Source: an uncultured Sulfolobales archaeon
GTDB taxonomy: Archaea; Thermoproteota; Thermoprotei_A; Sulfolobales; NBVN01
Assembly: GCA_938045815.1 (NCBI GenBank)
Contig: CALIBI010000043.1
Span: 1 to 34,681, forward strand
DNA length: 34,681 nt
Direction: 5' to 3'
Shown here one piece after another: positions 1-6,805 of the stretch (position 1 is its first letter; each line of letters opens with the position of its first letter). A model generated the notes under the pieces. The model searched no databases. It was not told the origin of the DNA and was given only the letters and a program-made list of their open reading frames with translations. A program made the position numbers and the translations under genes.

Positions 1-179
1 CCGTATACGCTTACCCATTGATTTGCGACCTATGTGGTGGTGACCCACAATGCATCAAGGTTTGCTGGCCAGGCGCGCTAACTAAAGCTATAACTTTACC
101 GGAAAAATTCAGAGGGGCTACTAAGGCGTACTCTATTATTAGAGATATTGTTAAAGAACTGGGTAAGTACGCGAGGTGA
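1..179 (+). CDS. 4Fe-4S ferredoxin-type iron-sulfur subunit, C-terminal part (5' end outside window)
   Basis: Only the last 58 codons are present; the frame is open from base 3 to the TGA at 177-179. The visible peptide carries a Cys-x2-Cys-x4-Cys-x3-Cys ligand set in the pattern CDLCGGDPQCIKVC followed by WPGAL. This is the typical 4Fe-4S motif of DMSO-reductase/HycB-type electron-transfer subunits (compare CxxCxGxPxCVxxCPTGAL). It lies directly upstream of an aldehyde:ferredoxin oxidoreductase gene, and its stop codon lies inside that gene's ribosome-binding site. The likely role, by inference, is to carry electrons to or from the tungsten enzyme as a dedicated subunit or partner. How many further clusters lie upstream cannot be seen. 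Confidence 0.8.
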   Translation, partial: VYAYPLICDLCGGDPQCIKVCWPGALTKAITLPEKFRGATKAYSIIRDIVKELGKYAR

Positions 180-181
180 TT
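174..181 (+). promoter_or_regulatory. Ribosome-binding site of AOR1, overlapping the upstream stop codon
   Basis: GAGGTGAT at 174-181 is fully complementary to the 3' end of archaeal 16S rRNA. It lies 3 nt before ATG 185 (5 nt from the GAGGTG core) and contains the TGA stop (177-179) of the ferredoxin gene. This placement decides the start: the in-frame GTG at 176 lies inside the site, so ATG 185 is preferred. It also suggests translational coupling of the two genes. Confidence 0.75.
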
Positions 182-184
182 AAT

Positions 185-2080
185 ATGGTTTACTCTGTTA
201 ATGGCAAAATACTTCACGTTGATCTAACTAATAACAGGATCTGGGTCGAAAGGTACGGTAATGACTTACTGGAACTATTCATAGGCTCTAGAGGTCTTCA
301 AGCTCGGCTTTACTGGGATCTCGTAAGTCCTGAAGCTAAAGCTTTCAGTAGTGACAACGTGTTATTCGTTGGCTCAGGCACATTCACCGGGACACCATTC
401 CCCAGTTCAGGTAGGACAACAGTTACTTTCAAGAGTCCAGCTACAAACATGTACTTTAAGGCGAGCGTGGGCGGAGATTTCGGACTTATGCTAAAGCTTA
501 ATGGATATGACATAGTAGCTATTCATGGTAGTTCCGAAAAGCCTGCTTACATATACATAGAAAATGACCACGTGGACATAATACCAGCTGAGAAATACTG
601 GGGTCTTGATATCAGAACGGCCCACATAGAACTAGTAAGGAAGCATGGCTTACATGCTGACACGCTGCTGATAGGACCTGCAGGCGAAAACCTAGTTAAG
701 TATGCGTCAATAAACTGTTCTGTATATAATGTGGCTGCTCGAGGAGGTGGTGGGGCTGTTCTAGGCTATAAGAAACTTAAAGGAATAGTTGTTGGGAAAG
801 GAGAGAGATCCATAGTACTTTACAACCCTAAGAAATTCTACGAGAAATCCTTGAAGGTCGCCTTAAATATAATGAATGATGAGGCATTGATAGCTACCGG
901 GAAGTTCGGCACTGCTAGCGCTACTATGGGTCTAGATAAAACCAGCACGTTACCTTGCTATAATTTCAGGAGATCTTTCTGGGAAAACGCGTACAGAAAC
1001 GCGGGTGAGTACTACGTTGAGGCAGGCTACTTAATCGGCAGAGTTGGTTGTGCTCAATGTATCGTAAGTTGTCACCGCCACACTATGACAGAGAAGTATG
1101 GTGGCGTCAACACAGTAGGTCCTGAGTACGAGACGTCAAACGCTCTGGGCTGTAACTTAGGGAACTCGGATACAGATGGACTCATAAAATTAAATGACTT
1201 AGCTAATATCTATGGCTTAGACACGATATCTCTGGGCGGCGTTATTGGGTGGGTTATGGAGTCTTATGAGAAAGGGTATTTGAAGAACTTGAGGGAAGAG
1301 TTGGGCACTGAACCCTTATGGGGGAATGTAGACGCAATCATTAAACTCATAGAGAATATAACGTTTAGGAAGGGGTCAGGAGACCTCCTAGCCGAGGGAT
1401 TAGCAATAGCGTGTAATAAGGTGAGTCCAGAAACGTGTAGGTGGGCTATTCAGTCAAGAGGTTTAGAGCATTCGCGGGTGGAGACAAGAATAGCTAGAGC
1501 TTACGCACTAGCCTTCGCACTAAATCCAAGGGGTCCCGACCACTTACACACGGAGACTTTCGCTGAATTTGGATTCACGGAGGAAGCTAGGAGACTCATT
1601 AAAAGACTCACCGGTAGCGAAGAAAACGCTGGTGTAGGGAAGGATTCTGGCAGACCCGAGATAGTAATATGGCACGAGGACATCTACGCTGTCACAGATA
1701 GTGTTGGGTTATGCGCTTTCATAGACACCGCAGGATTCGCAGTGAATGAATTCGTGTTAAGCGAGTTATTTGAGGACGCTACAGGCATCGAGAGCACGCC
1801 AGAGAAAATAATGAAATCTGGTGAAAGAATAATAACACTAGAGAGAATGATTCAAGCTAGGGAGGGACGCTCAAGAAGAGATGATACGTTGCCTTGGAGA
1901 ATCTTAAATGAAGAAATCACGACCAGGGAAGGAAAAACATACATACTAACAGAAGCAACTCTCAATTCTATGCTGGATAAGTACTTCGAACTCCGTGGCT
2001 GGAACGTTGAGAAAGGTATACCTACCCCAGACAAACTTAGAGAATTAAAGCTAGAGTTCACGATAGGAGCATTCTTGTAA
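185..2080 (+). CDS. Tungsten-containing aldehyde:ferredoxin oxidoreductase family protein (AOR1)
   Basis: A 631-residue member of the AOR family, which oxidises aldehydes to carboxylic acids with ferredoxin as acceptor, using a bis-tungstopterin and one 4Fe-4S cluster in the cytoplasm. Visible signatures, numbered from ATG 185: a GPAGENLVKYA pterin-binding segment near 164-174, a Gly-rich ARGGGGAVLG loop near 185-194, the cluster motif CAQCIVSC with Cys289, Cys292 and Cys296, the conserved GPEYET segment near 312-317, an NPRGPDHLH segment near 447-455, and the fourth cluster ligand Cys510 in DSVGLC. Length and cysteine spacing match Pyrococcus AOR (about 605 residues). It is clearly divergent from the second AOR in this window, for example in its N-terminal third. 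It sits between a ferredoxin-type subunit and a MoaD-like carrier, so it is probably a dedicated operon. The substrate cannot be assigned. Confidence 0.93.
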   Translation: MVYSVNGKILHVDLTNNRIWVERYGNDLLELFIGSRGLQARLYWDLVSPEAKAFSSDNVLFVGSGTFTGTPFPSSGRTTVTFKSPATNMYFKASVGGDFGLMLKLNGYDIVAIHGSSEKPAYIYIENDHVDIIPAEKYWGLDIRTAHIELVRKHGLHADTLLIGPAGENLVKYASINCSVYNVAARGGGGAVLGYKKLKGIVVGKGERSIVLYNPKKFYEKSLKVALNIMNDEALIATGKFGTASATMGLDKTSTLPCYNFRRSFWENAYRNAGEYYVEAGYLIGRVGCAQCIVSCHRHTMTEKYGGVNTVGPEYETSNALGCNLGNSDTDGLIKLNDLANIYGLDTISLGGVIGWVMESYEKGYLKNLREELGTEPLWGNVDAIIKLIENITFRKGSGDLLAEGLAIACNKVSPETCRWAIQSRGLEHSRVETRIARAYALAFALNPRGPDHLHTETFAEFGFTEEARRLIKRLTGSEENAGVGKDSGRPEIVIWHEDIYAVTDSVGLCAFIDTAGFAVNEFVLSELFEDATGIESTPEKIMKSGERIITLERMIQAREGRSRRDDTLPWRILNEEITTREGKTYILTEATLNSMLDKYFELRGWNVEKGIPTPDKLRELKLEFTIGAFL

Positions 2081-2110
2081 TAATGCTGAGTTAAGTGAGG
2101 GTCATCGCCA

Positions 2111-2386
2111 ATGCCGGTTATACAGGTTCGTATCTTATCAGATAGGTTAGTGAGGCTTCTTCAGTGTAAAGAAGTTAACATAACAGTTAAGCCAGGTAGT
2201 TACTCTATAAATGAATTAATTGAAATCATATCTTCACACATACGCAATATTAAGTCAGTCTTAAAAGAATTGGGGGACTCAATATTTATAGCAGTCAACG
2301 ACCAAGTTAGGTATAACTATAATGAGAAAATTACTATATACGATAATGTGAAAGTAGTAATCTTCGAGGTAGGAGCTGGAGGTTAG
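2111..2386 (+). CDS. MoaD/ThiS-family sulfur carrier protein
   Basis: A 91-residue protein with the beta-grasp pattern of MoaD and ThiS. It ends in Gly-Gly (EVGAGG), the tail that E1-like enzymes adenylate and convert to a thiocarboxylate. MoaD-type carriers donate the dithiolene sulfurs of molybdopterin/tungstopterin. The gene begins 30 nt after AOR1 on the same strand, the usual context for a carrier dedicated to an AOR cofactor. A ThiF/MoeB-like activating enzyme is encoded at 12205-12930. Family membership is strong from the C-terminus and the context; specificity for tungstopterin rather than thiamine or tRNA thiolation is inferred. Confidence 0.85.
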   Translation: MPVIQVRILSDRLVRLLQCKEVNITVKPGSYSINELIEIISSHIRNIKSVLKELGDSIFIAVNDQVRYNYNEKITIYDNVKVVIFEVGAGG

Positions 2387-2407
2387 CGGTTACTGAAGCG
2401 GCATGTT

Positions 2408-3775
2408 CTATTCAGGCTCGTACTGAATCTCTAATCTCATTAATTTAGACAGCATTGAGAGCTCGTAGCTCCAGTCACCATAAGCAACTACTCGATGAAG
2501 TGGTTGTTTATAATACCACAACCACTTCATGGCATTCTTTACTAGAGTCTTAATTTTAGTTCTGCACGCCAGGTCTACTAGGGGTGTGTCAATTATCTTA
2601 TTAACATGCAGGTAAAGCTTGCTGAAATTCGGTGAGATTTGAGTTACTGTGATTACTTGCTCTAGACTCATCTTAGTTCTAATTACTACTGGTTTCCCGC
2701 TCTCATCATGAGTGTCGAGAGCGTAAGGTTCTGATTTTTCATTAAAGCCTTTCATCTTAGTTGGTGCAGTGCAGTGAGCGTATATAACGGAGCTATCTCT
2801 AAAGTCTATTACTGGGTCGGAGATCCATGCAGGTCTTCCAGCCAGATACTTAAACACTACCTGAATTAGTAAGGAGCTTAAGTCGGCTTCACAAGCTGTT
2901 GGGATTCCTTCATCGTTTAGAAGCGAAACAGCAACACATGGTGTTACAGGTAATAAATTTAGGTTCTTAAGCATTATGGTGAAGCAATTCACCGCTAATG
3001 CTTCAGCGTTATACTTACTTAATAGTTTTTTAAGCGCGATGTAGATCTTAACGGCCTTAATTAAGTCTTCTAAGCTAACGCCCTCCCTAACCCAATAACA
3101 GTCTCTTAAGATATCATTAGCTATAACCTTAGCTTCCTCATCACTAACGCTGAAATAGGTACTCATCAACTCCTCGTAGCTTACGAAAATTAAATTAAGA
3201 AATTCTCTAATTCTTGAGTAGTATGTGTTCGAGTAAACTCTATCGCCTGAGTATATTTCGTGCTTGTGAAGCGATTCTAGAGAGGCTTCCTCAGGTACTG
3301 TGATAACTAGAGTCTTTATTTTCTGTTTTAATCTAATGTACGTACATAGAACCCTGATCCCTTTAATTAGGTCTTCCTTATTACTAGATGACACACCTAC
3401 TACTGGACGACCTTCTCTCATAAGCTCTGCTATCTCAGGCCATGCGAGAGAGTAATAAGGCTCAGTTAAGACTAAGGTGGGCTTACTCAATGTTCGAATT
3501 ACCTCGTAGAATAAACTGTAATTAATACTTGTCGTGAGAATGTATATAACAATACCGTCAATCTCCGTAGATTTCGATAAGACATCCTCGAAATCTCCTC
3601 TCGTCTTAATCCATTTCTTGATAAGAAATTCGCACTTACCTTCACACCAGGCATCACTCTCGTTAATTAATTCACTAATTTTCTTTCCAACGCCGTAATT
3701 GTATAACGGCCAAGCCATTAAGGGCGTTCCTTCTCTGCCGAAAAACAATAGAGCTAGACGGGCTCTGTCATTCAA
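2408..3775 (-). CDS. FucI/AraA-fold (L-fucose/L-arabinose isomerase-like) protein
   Basis: About 455 residues. The C-terminal half shows the metal-site pattern of the FucI/AraA superfamily. Numbered from the upstream GTG, these are a CEAD segment at 309-312, a SDP segment at 333-335 and AHC at 347-349, followed by a region with a TxTxxS pattern. The fold family binds Mn2+ and isomerises aldoses and ketoses, but many archaeal members are uncharacterised. I would not name a sugar, because the glucan genes of the window are distant. The frame is open up to GTG 3817. A TATA-like TTTATATT at about 3819-3826 would place transcription start near 3797, and AAGGGA at 3782-3787 lies 6 nt before TTG 3775, so TTG 3775 is the better start. 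The gene converges with the AOR1/MoaD operon. Confidence 0.7.
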   Translation of the reverse strand: MNDRARLALLFFGREGTPLMAWPLYNYGVGKKISELINESDAWCEGKCEFLIKKWIKTRGDFEDVLSKSTEIDGIVIYILTTSINYSLFYEVIRTLSKPTLVLTEPYYSLAWPEIAELMREGRPVVGVSSSNKEDLIKGIRVLCTYIRLKQKIKTLVITVPEEASLESLHKHEIYSGDRVYSNTYYSRIREFLNLIFVSYEELMSTYFSVSDEEAKVIANDILRDCYWVREGVSLEDLIKAVKIYIALKKLLSKYNAEALAVNCFTIMLKNLNLLPVTPCVAVSLLNDEGIPTACEADLSSLLIQVVFKYLAGRPAWISDPVIDFRDSSVIYAHCTAPTKMKGFNEKSEPYALDTHDESGKPVVIRTKMSLEQVITVTQISPNFSKLYLHVNKIIDTPLVDLACRTKIKTLVKNAMKWLWYYKQPLHRVVAYGDWSYELSMLSKLMRLEIQYEPE

Positions 3776-3818
3776 CGTGTATCCCTTGTGTAGTAAGCTC
3801 TTACTTATTTTAAGCACA

Positions 3819-3830
3819 TAATATAAAACG
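3819..3830 (-). promoter_or_regulatory. TATA-like promoter of the FucI-like gene
   Basis: The minus strand reads GTTTTATATTAT just upstream of GTG 3817. An archaeal TATA box places transcription start about 25 nt downstream, near 3797, inside the nominal frame. This supports a downstream TTG start at 3775. The assignment is by pattern only. Confidence 0.4.
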
Positions 3831-3875
3831 TTAGAAGACCTTGGGAAGGTTACTTAGTGTCATTTTCCTCAGGAG

Positions 3876-4187
3876 CTAAGTCTTAAGCTCCTCGCAAATT
3901 TTGAGTCCATAACTACTCAATTTATAGTAAGTAATTGTAGTTATGCCGCCTTCATTGCTTGTTTTAATGCTGCACACAACCTTAAACGGGCATCCTGCAC
4001 ACAAGCACGTGGTTCCTGCCTCAACTCTTGTTAGGAGTCCTTCACCTACTAAGACTGAGAGTAGTGTTTCTGCTTCCGTAGGTGATAGCTTAAATTTACT
4101 TGCTATGTGTTGCAGTGTTAGTGTTTTGGAGTAGCATAACGTTCTCATAACACTTTCGAGTAATTCTTTATTCACTGAAATCACCAC
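3876..4187 (-). CDS. Small winged-helix regulator with Fe-S-type cysteines (FeoC-like)
   Basis: A 103-residue protein. Residues about 5-56 form a winged-helix DNA-binding domain (an LTLQHIASKF helix, then a recognition helix around LSPTEAETLLSVLVGEGLL). A cysteine cluster follows (CLCAGCPFKVVC; Cys61, 63, 66 and 72) and the protein ends in a short beta/alpha tail. The layout resembles FeoC-like and other small archaeal regulators where such a cluster binds 4Fe-4S or zinc. It overlaps the end of the upstream beta-CASP nuclease gene by 7 nt and starts at tandem GTG codons, so the two are likely co-transcribed and translationally coupled. The target is unknown; redox or iron sensing is an inference from the cysteines. 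Confidence 0.75.
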   Translation of the reverse strand: MVISVNKELLESVMRTLCYSKTLTLQHIASKFKLSPTEAETLLSVLVGEGLLTRVEAGTTCLCAGCPFKVVCSIKTSNEGGITTITYYKLSSYGLKICEELKT

Positions 4188-5455
4188 TCTAAGATGATTT
4201 CTTCGTTGTTGTGAGGTAGGTACACAGATACGTCACCTAGGGTTTCTCTTACTTTCTCTGTGAAGAACTTCCCAACTTTCTCACTAGTATGTACTACTAT
4301 GACGTGCTTAACCCCCCTAAAGTTTTTGAGGAGTTTTAGGAGACCGTCAACTCCTGCATGACTTGAGAAATCAAACCACTGAACTCTGGCTTTGACAGGT
4401 CCTACTTCTTCAGTAGGGATTCCATCCTCTAAAAGGTGCCTGCCGGGGGTTCCGGGGGCTTGATAAGAAACCATGAAGACCGCGTTGAGTGGGTTCTCGG
4501 CTAGTTTCTTTAGGTAGTAGACTGCCGGACCTCCTTTAAGCATACCTGCTGAAGCTACTATGACGTTGCCCCGCCCCTCAACAATCTTCCTTCTCTGAGA
4601 AGGTCTTACGACAGGCTTGAATTCCTCTTTAGACTTCAGGAGCTCCTCGTACTTGTTGATGTATTCAGGGTAACTTATGAAGATTTCGTAAATCTGCCTT
4701 ATCATGCCGTCGTAAAAAACACTCCCATCAAACTTTTCGTAAAGTAGTGTCAGTATTTCCTGCGCTCTACCAAGACTGAAAGCCGGGATAAGTACGTTAC
4801 CACCTCTATCAGTAACTTCTTTAATAGCGTCTAGAAATTCTTTCTCAACTAATTCTCTAGGTGGGTGTTTTATCCAACCGTAAGTTGCTTCAGTAATCAC
4901 CACATCAGCTTTAATCCCCGACACGTCAGCTCCGGAAACCAACCTAGTATTTATTGTGTTTACGTCGCCGGTATAAACCACACTGAACTCACCTACCTCA
5001 ATGTAAGCCATTGAACTACCGGGTATGTGTCCAGCATTAAGGAGCTTTATTCTGTAATCACCTAGGTGAGTTTCACCCTCGTACGAGTAGTCTGGGATGT
5101 TATCAATCATGTTATAGAGATCTGCCTCCTCGTAAGGGAGGTAATACCCCGAAATCTTTATGAAGTCTTTGATCATTATCTCGCACAATCTCTTAGTTAA
5201 GGCAGTAGCTATCGTGGGAACTCTAGAAGTTACGTGAAGAATTGGTGCTGCCCCAACATGATCTAGGTGTGCGTGAGTCAGTACGAGCCCTACTACCTCA
5301 GAAGGCTTTATATGCGCAGGAAACCTAGGCTTATCATCTACATCAAAATTCACACCGTAATCTAATAGTAGCGACTGCTTACTATCACTTAAACCAACAC
5401 TCACGGCCGCTCTACCCACCTCGCGGCCGCTACCCAACACTCTCACTCTAAGCAC
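4181..5455 (-). CDS. Beta-CASP metallo-beta-lactamase ribonuclease, aCPSF2-type
   Basis: A 424-residue beta-CASP nuclease. Visible motifs: LTHAHLDH at 59-66 (motif 2 of the metallo-beta-lactamase fold, binding two zinc ions), a GHIPGSS motif-3 region, YTGDVN (motif 4 Asp), ITEATYG, the beta-CASP segment with GRAQEIL and ASAGMLKGG, and the terminal SSHAG and VHTSE motifs. There is no N-terminal KH pair, and the length of about 420 residues separates aCPSF2 (KH-less) from the transcription-terminating aCPSF1 (about 640 residues). Members of this group process or degrade RNA as endo- or 5'-3' exonucleases. It is transcribed divergently from NAC and overlaps the FeoC-like regulator gene. The start is GTG 5455. 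Confidence 0.9.
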   Translation of the reverse strand: MLRVRVLGSGREVGRAAVSVGLSDSKQSLLLDYGVNFDVDDKPRFPAHIKPSEVVGLVLTHAHLDHVGAAPILHVTSRVPTIATALTKRLCEIMIKDFIKISGYYLPYEEADLYNMIDNIPDYSYEGETHLGDYRIKLLNAGHIPGSSMAYIEVGEFSVVYTGDVNTINTRLVSGADVSGIKADVVITEATYGWIKHPPRELVEKEFLDAIKEVTDRGGNVLIPAFSLGRAQEILTLLYEKFDGSVFYDGMIRQIYEIFISYPEYINKYEELLKSKEEFKPVVRPSQRRKIVEGRGNVIVASAGMLKGGPAVYYLKKLAENPLNAVFMVSYQAPGTPGRHLLEDGIPTEEVGPVKARVQWFDFSSHAGVDGLLKLLKNFRGVKHVIVVHTSEKVGKFFTEKVRETLGDVSVYLPHNNEEIILEW

Positions 5456-5525
5456 TTCAAACCCTACATATAGAGATTGCTCAAGTAATTAATATTTGGG
5501 TAATGAATAAGTATTTGGTGAGAGA
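5456..5525. promoter_or_regulatory. Divergent promoter region, aCPSF2 / NAC
   Basis: A 70-bp gap between divergent genes. AT-rich TTAATATTT near 5489-5497 can serve as a TATA box for NAC (+). The overlapping minus-strand AATATTAATT can serve the nuclease gene, with predicted start points near 5518 and 5465. GGTGAGAG at 5517-5524 is the NAC ribosome-binding site. Confidence 0.5.
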
Positions 5526-5891
5526 ATGTTCCCAACCAACCCCCGAGAACTGAAGAGGAGGATGAGGCAGTTAGGTATTGATGTCGAGGAATTAAAAGAA
5601 GTTAAGTCAATCACTATAGAGTTCACCGATAAAGAACTGATCATCAGAGAACCTCAAGTTGTTGTAATGAAGATACAAGACCAGAAAATATACTACGTAA
5701 GTGGAGGGATTGAGGAGATTGCTAGTAAGGAAGTATTAGTGGAGTCAGCGCCCAAGATAAGTGAAGATGATGTAAGGTTTGTTATGGAGCAGACAGGAGC
5801 CTCAAGAGAAGAAGCCTTAAACGCCTTAAGAAAGACTGGCGGCGACATACCTCAAGCGATACTCATGCTCACAGAGAAGCGTAGTCAGTGA
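5526..5891 (+). CDS. nac: Archaeal nascent polypeptide-associated complex protein (NAC)
   Basis: A 121-residue NAC-alpha homologue. The N-terminal helix is followed by the six-stranded NAC barrel (about 25-75, including VKSITIEFTDKELIIREPQV and the KIYYVSGG segment). A UBA domain follows at about 83-119 (VRFVMEQTGASREEALNALRKTGGDIPQAIL). Archaeal NAC forms a homodimer that binds ribosomes and emerging nascent chains. Length and domain order are the normal archaeal ones. ATG 5526 is preceded by a good GGTGAG site. It diverges from the aCPSF2 gene and converges within 8 nt on the XRE regulator gene. Confidence 0.95.
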   Translation: MFPTNPRELKRRMRQLGIDVEELKEVKSITIEFTDKELIIREPQVVVMKIQDQKIYYVSGGIEEIASKEVLVESAPKISEDDVRFVMEQTGASREEALNALRKTGGDIPQAILMLTEKRSQ

Positions 5892-5899
5892 TTTAAACG

Positions 5900-6637
5900 C
5901 TAAACAGTAAGAAGTTCCTCCTTTTCAGAAAACCACTTCCTGAGTGACTTAATCAAGTCTTCCGGGGTAGGTTTCAAAGACACTATTAGCGGCAACCCCT
6001 CTCTATCAGCTAACCTAATAGCTAGAGGATCTATCTTCTTAGTGCCGTGAAGAACGACCACCACAGGCTTTACAGGACTTACCCTGACTGATATCATTGG
6101 AGATCTCCCAGTACTGACTTTAGTGAATATTAGGGCTCTCCTAGTCGTAGTACCCATTATCTGCCAGAACTCATTACCACTCAACCTCTCTATAGCTTCC
6201 AAGCTATCAAGTACTGTGTAGCCGTAGATAGCGATGTCTCTAGGCATGTTTGAGTTTATTATGAAGCCATCAACAACAGTAACTAGCTCGTCGAGCTTCA
6301 TGGGGGTACTGAATTCTTTAAGATCTATTATAGCTCCTATGTTCAAGTTGAGAGAACTAGCTATCTGCTTAACCACCGGATAACCTCTAGACTTATCAAG
6401 ATTTATTAAAGCTTTAACGAACCTCCTCACGAATTTAACGCCGGGCGATCTCTTACCCTTCTCATAATCACTTATGACGGACGCGCTAATACCCATGAGG
6501 ATCCCTACGTCAGTCTGCGTTAGCTTGAAAACTCCTCTCCACTTCCTTAACGCAGCACCATGGTTCTCACTCATTACTATGTCTCCAGCAATCTTCTGCG
6601 CTATAAGTTCTAGCACGAAATCGTACTCCACAGACAC
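5900..6637 (-). CDS. XRE-family HTH transcriptional regulator (archaeal two-domain type)
   Basis: A 245-residue protein. A helix-turn-helix of the cro/XRE type occupies about residues 26-80 (LRKWRGVFKLTQTDVGILMG then ISASVISDYEKGKRSPG). The remainder is a conserved archaeal C-terminal domain that I recognise only as belonging to uncharacterised HTH regulators. The C-terminal part contains a basic ATTRRALIFTK-like segment and a VVVLHGTKKIDPLAIRLADREGLPLIVS region, suggestive of an alpha/beta ligand-binding or dimerisation domain. The start is GTG 6637; an in-frame stop lies just upstream. AAATATTTA at 6664-6674 is a plausible TATA box. Its target is unknown. Confidence 0.8.
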   Translation of the reverse strand: MSVEYDFVLELIAQKIAGDIVMSENHGAALRKWRGVFKLTQTDVGILMGISASVISDYEKGKRSPGVKFVRRFVKALINLDKSRGYPVVKQIASSLNLNIGAIIDLKEFSTPMKLDELVTVVDGFIINSNMPRDIAIYGYTVLDSLEAIERLSGNEFWQIMGTTTRRALIFTKVSTGRSPMISVRVSPVKPVVVVLHGTKKIDPLAIRLADREGLPLIVSLKPTPEDLIKSLRKWFSEKEELLTV

Positions 6638-6663
6638 TCACTAAATACATAGAGTTGTAAGGC

Positions 6664-6680
6664 TAAATATTTAGTTTGAT
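6664..6680 (-). promoter_or_regulatory. TATA-like promoter of the XRE regulator gene
   Basis: The minus strand reads AAACTAAATATTTAG about 30 nt before GTG 6637, which would give a nearly leaderless transcript. This is a pattern-based call. Confidence 0.45.
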
Positions 6681-6688
6681 GTATTGTT

Positions 6689-6716
6689 GTCGTTGACTTT
6701 TTATGGATTCAACGGC
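6689..6716. terminator. Hairpin between the MTA/SAH deaminase and XRE regulator genes
   Basis: GTCGTTGA (6689-6696) can pair with TCAACGGC (6709-6716), giving 8 bp including one G-T, around a 12-nt loop. It lies in the 168-bp gap after the deaminase stop and before the XRE promoter, so it may end deaminase transcripts on the minus strand. On the plus strand it is followed by TTTT. I see nothing else in this gap. Confidence 0.35.
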
Positions 6717-6805
6717 TTTTATGAGGTTCTCTTAATTAATGCTATAGTTAGGTCTACGAATATCGTAAAAAAACAAGAAACGCAAAACCTAAACAGCGAT
6801 GTATC

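Noticed and set aside
2408-3775. Calling this a true L-fucose isomerase
   Set aside because: The metal-site pattern fits the superfamily, but the protein is shorter than FucI (about 590 residues) and no fucose genes are nearby.
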